From positions 186,001 to 250,000 of the forward strand of contig NZ_VZRB01000004.1 in assembly GCF_008806595.1 (NCBI RefSeq): a DNA stretch of 64,000 nt, given 5' to 3'. Each line of letters starts with the position of its first letter. The first letter of the stretch is position 1. A program made the translations under genes and the position numbers. The DNA comes from Streptomyces luteolifulvus. Its GTDB lineage: Bacteria > Actinomycetota > Actinomycetes > Streptomycetales > Streptomycetaceae. Of the stretch, positions 63,608 to 64,000 are shown one piece after another. The notes under the pieces are model-generated. The model ran no database searches. It had not been told where the DNA came from and saw nothing but the letters and a program-made list of their open reading frames with translations.

Positions 63608-64000
63608 TCAGCCCACGCAGAGCCGTATCCCGCCGTCCCCCGCCGTCTCCACCCGCACCTCCGTCAGATCCCGCACCAGCAGATCCGGCTCGTGGACGCC
63701 GGCCCGTGGGCCGACCCCCACGACCCGCATCCCGGCGGCGCGGCCCGCCGCGATGCCGGCTGCCGAGTCCTCGAAGACGATGCAGTCCGCGGGTGCGACG
63801 CCCAGCTCCGCGGCGCCCTTGAGGAAGCCTTCCGGGTCGGGCTTGCTGGCACCCACGGACTCTGCGGTGATCCGCACATCGGGGAGGCCGAGACCGGCGG
63901 CAGTCATGCGGGCGGTGGACAGTGCGACGTCGGCGGAGGTCACGAGGGCGTGCGGCAGTCCGCGCAGGGAGGTGAGGAACTCCGGTGCGCCGGGGACGGC
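63608..64000 (-). CDS. HAD-family sugar-phosphatase/beta-phosphoglucomutase-like hydrolase, 5' part outside window
   Basis: The C-terminal 130 residues of a HAD hydrolase: the motif II Thr/Ser in HALVTSADVAL, motif III Lys in GASKPDPEGFLKGA, motif IV acidic pair in CIVFEDSAAGIAAGRAAGM, then VVGVGPRAG. The cap and the nucleophile Asp lie beyond position 64000. Members act on sugar phosphates in the cytoplasm. The frame is open to the window edge. Confidence 0.88.
   Translation of the reverse strand, partial: AVPGAPEFLTSLRGLPHALVTSADVALSTARMTAAGLGLPDVRITAESVGASKPDPEGFLKGAAELGVAPADCIVFEDSAAGIAAGRAAGMRVVGVGPRAGVHEPDLLVRDLTEVRVETAGDGGIRLCVG

Overview
The window is about 64 kb of very GC-rich DNA with strongly GC-biased third codon positions, many GTG starts, short overlapping stop/start junctions, leaderless-looking promoters and typical actinomycete families (ATP-binding/XRE/DUF397 trio, DesK-type sensor kinases, SigE-family sigma factor, SLT transglycosylase, SCO2322-family protein). 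It is a Streptomyces chromosome segment, and gene content and order resemble the SCO2300-SCO2325 part of the S. coelicolor core chromosome. That assignment is recognition, not a search.

Layout. 1-2.1 kb: a frameshifted molybdopterin oxidoreductase fragment and small uncharacterised genes. 2.8-8 kb: RNase P RNA, whose 5' end is overlapped by an EamA transporter gene, then AraC, Uma2, MerR and RNB-ribonuclease genes. 8-14.4 kb: YaaA, KDPG aldolase, RNase H/phosphatase, zinc-ribbon protein, Nif3 protein, and a conserved protein of unknown function. 14.4-17.6 kb: a leftward operon of MaoC hydratase, Zn alcohol dehydrogenase and SDR behind a KstR-type operator. 17.7-21.2 kb: a two-component system and an anti-sigma/SigE-family sigma pair. 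21.2-22.0 kb: a graveyard of three decayed genes. 22-31 kb: methyltransferase, frameshifted XRE regulator, cell-wall amidase, F420-type oxidoreductase and a GT4/methyltransferase/toroid operon. 31-35 kb: KstR, an apparently orphan TPP riboswitch, ferredoxin and aldehyde dehydrogenase, MBL hydrolase. 35-41 kb: a cobalamin-riboswitch operon. 41-47 kb: SLT protein, ABC exporter and a two-component system. 47-50 kb: gene remnants, DUF1275, and the ATP-binding/XRE/DUF397 trio. 50-52.7 kb: FadA5-like thiolase divergent from CYP125-like P450. 53-64 kb: GT87-PAP2 fusion, O-methyltransferase, FHA and DUF1992 proteins, a metalloprotease/lectin operon with a repeat protein, an MFS exporter, a peptidoglycan-binding protein and a partial HAD phosphatase.

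How the genes work together. Two systems stand out. (1) At 35.1-40.9 kb a cobalamin riboswitch leads five overlapping genes: an anchored alpha/alpha-toroid protein, an anchored SCO2322-family protein, EcfT, a double EcfA and an S component. This looks like a surface vitamin B12 capture and uptake machine. The two extracytoplasmic proteins may be split analogues of the alpha and beta domains of intrinsic factor/transcobalamin, with the beta part apparently circularly permuted. (2) A KstR-type TetR regulator at 31.1 kb and four matches to TNNAACNNGTTNNA (two exact, two with one mismatch) lie in front of kstR itself, the MaoC/ADH/SDR operon, the ALDH-ferredoxin/MBL pair and the thiolase/CYP125 pair. 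Together they form a dispersed steroid side-chain-type regulon.

Several otherwise intact genes carry single frameshifts, three of them apparent one-base losses in G/C runs. Sequencing error should be excluded before treating these genes as dead.
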